NCBI GenBank assembly: GCA_009780445.1
Contig: WRAA01000129.1
Span: 1-6,170, forward strand
Direction: 5' to 3'
From: Defluviitaleaceae bacterium
GTDB taxonomy: Bacteria; Bacillota; Clostridia; Lachnospirales; WRAA01
Length of the DNA stretch: 6,170 bases
Shown: positions 4,848-6,170 of the stretch, piece by piece
Position numbering within the stretch: the stretch's first letter is position 1
Layout of the letters: each line of letters opens with the position of its first letter
Made by a program: the position numbers and the translations under genes
Notes under the pieces: generated by a model
Database searches by the model: none
What the model was told of the DNA's origin: nothing
Seen by the model: the letters and a program-made list of their open reading frames with translations, nothing else

Positions 4848-5570
4848 ATGGACAAAGAGAAGAGATTGCAAGAAATTGAAAAACAGCTCAAAACACTTAA
4901 TGCAAATATATACGAATACATCCCTTCGCGACTAAAATGGCTTGATACAGAACATGAAAATGCTCGAAAAGACATGTATTTAAGTGAGGTTCACAACAAA
5001 TATTATTTAACTTTTCCTACTGAGGTTGCATACAAAGTAAAAATAGAATTAATGGAAAAAGAGCAACTATGGAGAAGCTCGATATTTGCACTTAACAAGG
5101 AGAAAGAAAGCCTAAAAAAAGCAATCGTTGAAGAAAGCAAGACACCAGAGGAACGTGCCAAAGAAGCCGAAGCCGAGCGTATGCGGCAGGAACAATTAGC
5201 AGAGGAAAAGAGGCTAAAGGAAGAAGAATGGTTGAATCAGCCTTTTTGTGCAGAACCTGTTTTTTTTAGCAATGCCCCAATAAATGAACGTTACGTAAAT
5301 GAAAGAGAACATTTACGTCAAGCAGAACTTCGTATAAAAGAGTTGGAAGAAATAAAAAAGCGCACCCAAATCAACGACTTGGTTAACAAAGGGATTTGCC
5401 CTCATTGCAAAGGTTCAATAGGAGAAGGGTGGTGGTCAGAAATTTGCCCTGCTTGCGAAGCCTCATCAAAAGAGCATAAACCACAAAGAAAAATTGAAAA
5501 AGTCGGGCTTAATTCGTTTTGCCTTTGCGGAAGCGGAAAAAAATATAAGCGATGCTGTCATAAAAAATAA
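4848..5570 (+). CDS. Coiled-coil protein with zinc ribbon and C-terminal SEC-C motif
   Basis: 240 residues from the ATG at 4848 (GTG at 4845 would add one). The N-terminal two thirds is highly charged and helical: a segment at 1-95, then a strongly coiled-coil, Glu/Lys/Arg/Ala-rich stretch at about 98-128 and another at about 150-172. CPHC (184-187) and CPAC (200-203) form a four-cysteine zinc ribbon. The protein ends with FCLCGSGKKYKRCCHKK (C225, C227, C236, C237), a clear SEC-C motif, the metal-binding element also found at the C-terminus of SecA and on many otherwise unrelated proteins. It has no signal peptide or membrane segment. A role in binding zinc and a partner protein or nucleic acid can be inferred, but no enzyme domain is visible. 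It starts 19 bases after the repeat gene, so it is probably cotranscribed with it and the phosphatase-like gene. AT-rich composition sets it apart from the peroxide operon. Confidence 0.82.
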   Translation: MDKEKRLQEIEKQLKTLNANIYEYIPSRLKWLDTEHENARKDMYLSEVHNKYYLTFPTEVAYKVKIELMEKEQLWRSSIFALNKEKESLKKAIVEESKTPEERAKEAEAERMRQEQLAEEKRLKEEEWLNQPFCAEPVFFSNAPINERYVNEREHLRQAELRIKELEEIKKRTQINDLVNKGICPHCKGSIGEGWWSEICPACEASSKEHKPQRKIEKVGLNSFCLCGSGKKYKRCCHKK

Positions 5571-5590
5571 AGATGAAAGAAGGTTATACC

Positions 5591-5692
5591 ATGTGTCCAT
5601 ATTTCAACCCATCACGCTCTGAATGCCGAGTAACACCCTACGACTCCGGCGCGTACTAAGACGGCAACAACAAAGAGTACAAGTGCATGAGT
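5591..5692 (+). pseudogene. Remnant of a small cysteine-containing protein gene, broken by TAA
   Basis: The ATG at 5591 has a good ribosome binding site, AGAAGG (5578-5583), 7 bases upstream. It codes for MCPYFNPSRSECRVTPYDSG-AY and then meets TAA at 5657-5659. The same frame continues with plausible protein sequence, DGNNKEYKCMS, up to about 5692, so a C-to-T change in a CAA glutamine codon is a simple explanation. Beyond 5692 the frame soon ends at TGA (5702-5704), where the sequence changes to a fragment of the 16-residue-repeat gene in another frame. The spaced cysteines suggest a small metal-binding or disulphide-bonded protein. I recall similar short CPY/CPF-starting clostridial proteins but cannot name a family. 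A functional 22-residue peptide is possible but less likely. Confidence 0.6.
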
Positions 5693-5786
5693 ATACTTAT
5701 TTGATATGCAAGGCAACCGCCTTTGTGAGCCCCGGGGCGATGCGTTTTTTGATACGAATGGAAATCGGATTTGGATGCGGTATTAG
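5691..5786 (+). pseudogene. Truncated copy of the 16-residue-repeat gene
   Basis: In the frame of 5691-5786 the sequence reads VYLFDMQGNRLCEPRG-DAFFDTNGNRIWMRY then TAG, matching units 4-5 of the intact gene. At the DNA level, 5715-5783 matches 4757-4825 at 63 of 69 bases (hand count). The frame is blocked upstream by TGA at 5688-5690, and no start codon or ribosome binding site fits, so it is a 5'-deleted relic. The unit-4 residues EL are changed to EP by a small block change that creates CCCCGGGG. The junction with the broken cysteine ORF lies near 5690-5697, as if a deletion had fused two genes. The gene's end and the spacing to the next gene are preserved. Confidence 0.85.
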
Positions 5787-5800
5787 GGAGGGGTGAAAAA

Positions 5801-6170
5801 ATGCAACATACAGAAGCAACGTCAATATTAAAGGAATATTACGAAGGCAAAGAACTAACCGGCGAAGTAAGAGTGTATGAAGATAAGGTCAATAAACTAA
5901 TGAAACTACCAACCGATCAGCTTAGGATGCACGTTGAGAAAATAGGAACAGCAGTAAGAGTGCTTAAAGAATTGGATTCACCGTCAATAGGTACAAATAA
6001 TAACCTTTCGGCAGGAATTATAGTTCTTGACAGATTACGAGATGCCCTTAATAAGCATCCTGATGTAATCCGCAAAAAAGCGGAGGAAAATCGCATAAGG
6101 GAGGAGGAAAATCGCAAGGCAGAAGAAGAGAAGAAGCGCACAGCTTTAGAGCTGCAACGAAAATATAAGA
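5801..6170 (+). CDS. Charged coiled-coil protein, N-terminal part (3' end outside window)
   Basis: Open from the ATG at 5801 to the window edge (123 codons, no stop). GGAGG within GGGAGGGGTG (5786-5795) lies 9 bases upstream. The first 80 or so residues (MQHTEATSILKEYYEGKELT...) are mixed helical sequence without a motif I recognise. From about residue 87 the protein becomes an almost pure Lys/Glu/Arg/Ala coiled-coil (KKAEENRIREEENRKAEEEK), much like the middle of the SEC-C protein upstream. It sits directly after the truncated repeat-gene copy, in the same relation as the SEC-C gene to the intact repeat gene, so it may end in a similar zinc-binding region outside this window. That is inference from position only; its function is unknown. 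Confidence 0.8.
   Translation, partial: MQHTEATSILKEYYEGKELTGEVRVYEDKVNKLMKLPTDQLRMHVEKIGTAVRVLKELDSPSIGTNNNLSAGIIVLDRLRDALNKHPDVIRKKAEENRIREEENRKAEEEKKRTALELQRKYK

Noticed and set aside
4574..4975. Reverse-strand ORF (133 codons) across the repeat gene and SEC-C gene start
   Set aside because: It covers two plus-strand genes with good ribosome binding sites and repeat structure. The reverse product shows no motif beyond the mirrored 48-base periodicity.
5657..5659. TAA read as an amino acid (recoded stop) in the small cysteine ORF
   Set aside because: TAA ends perR, ahpC, ahpF, the phosphatase-like gene and the SEC-C gene normally in this window, and the region downstream is visibly decayed, so a simple nonsense mutation is more likely.
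5917..6141. Reverse-strand ORF opposite the last gene
   Set aside because: Its serine/phenylalanine/leucine-rich product is the usual shadow of a Lys/Glu-rich coiled-coil. The plus strand has a strong ribosome binding site and an open frame to the edge.

Overview
The window looks like part of a Gram-positive chromosome from the Firmicutes, most likely an anaerobic or microaerophilic member of the Clostridia. This rests on a cell-wall-anchored surface protein with an LPXTG-like sorting signal, a PerR-type regulator controlling an AhpC/AhpF peroxidase pair, and strong GGAGG-type ribosome binding sites. Species cannot be told from the sequence.

Layout. Bases 1-948 are the 3' end of a large surface-protein gene: 27 perfect ETSP tetrapeptides, a proline-rich linker, then an MPGTG sorting signal, membrane helix and basic tail. 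A strong hairpin terminator (956-990) closes it. A consensus sigma-A promoter (1010-1038) overlaid by a Fur/PerR-type palindrome (1041-1067) then drives the peroxide-defence operon perR (1082-1471), ahpC (1505-2071) and ahpF (2148-3680). An imperfect hairpin lies between ahpC and ahpF, and a perfect 15-bp inverted repeat (3719-3753) ends the operon. The operon is self-explanatory: AhpC reduces hydrogen peroxide and organic peroxides, AhpF re-reduces AhpC with NADH, and PerR represses all three genes, itself included, until peroxide oxidises it.

After this terminator the composition changes from GC-rich to clearly AT-rich, and the genes become accessory in character. A roughly 300-base non-coding stretch (3681-3980) carries the terminator, a candidate promoter with a perfect TATAAT embedded in direct and inverted repeats, and a possible 8-codon leader ORF. 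It is followed by a tight gene set: a small CX5R cysteine-phosphatase-like protein (3981-4577); an 87-residue protein built of exactly five 16-residue repeats, overlapping the phosphatase gene by 13 bases (4565-4828); and a coiled-coil protein with a zinc ribbon and a C-terminal SEC-C motif (4848-5570).

Downstream is a decayed second version of this arrangement. A small cysteine-containing ORF is broken by an in-frame TAA (5591-5659) and runs into a truncated copy of the 3' end of the 16-residue-repeat gene (about 5691-5786). Directly after it comes another charged, coiled-coil-forming protein (5801 to the window end, incomplete). The repeat gene's end therefore precedes two different coiled-coil genes, suggesting a modular, recombining cassette. 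This is the least explained and most interesting part of the window. Its function is unknown.
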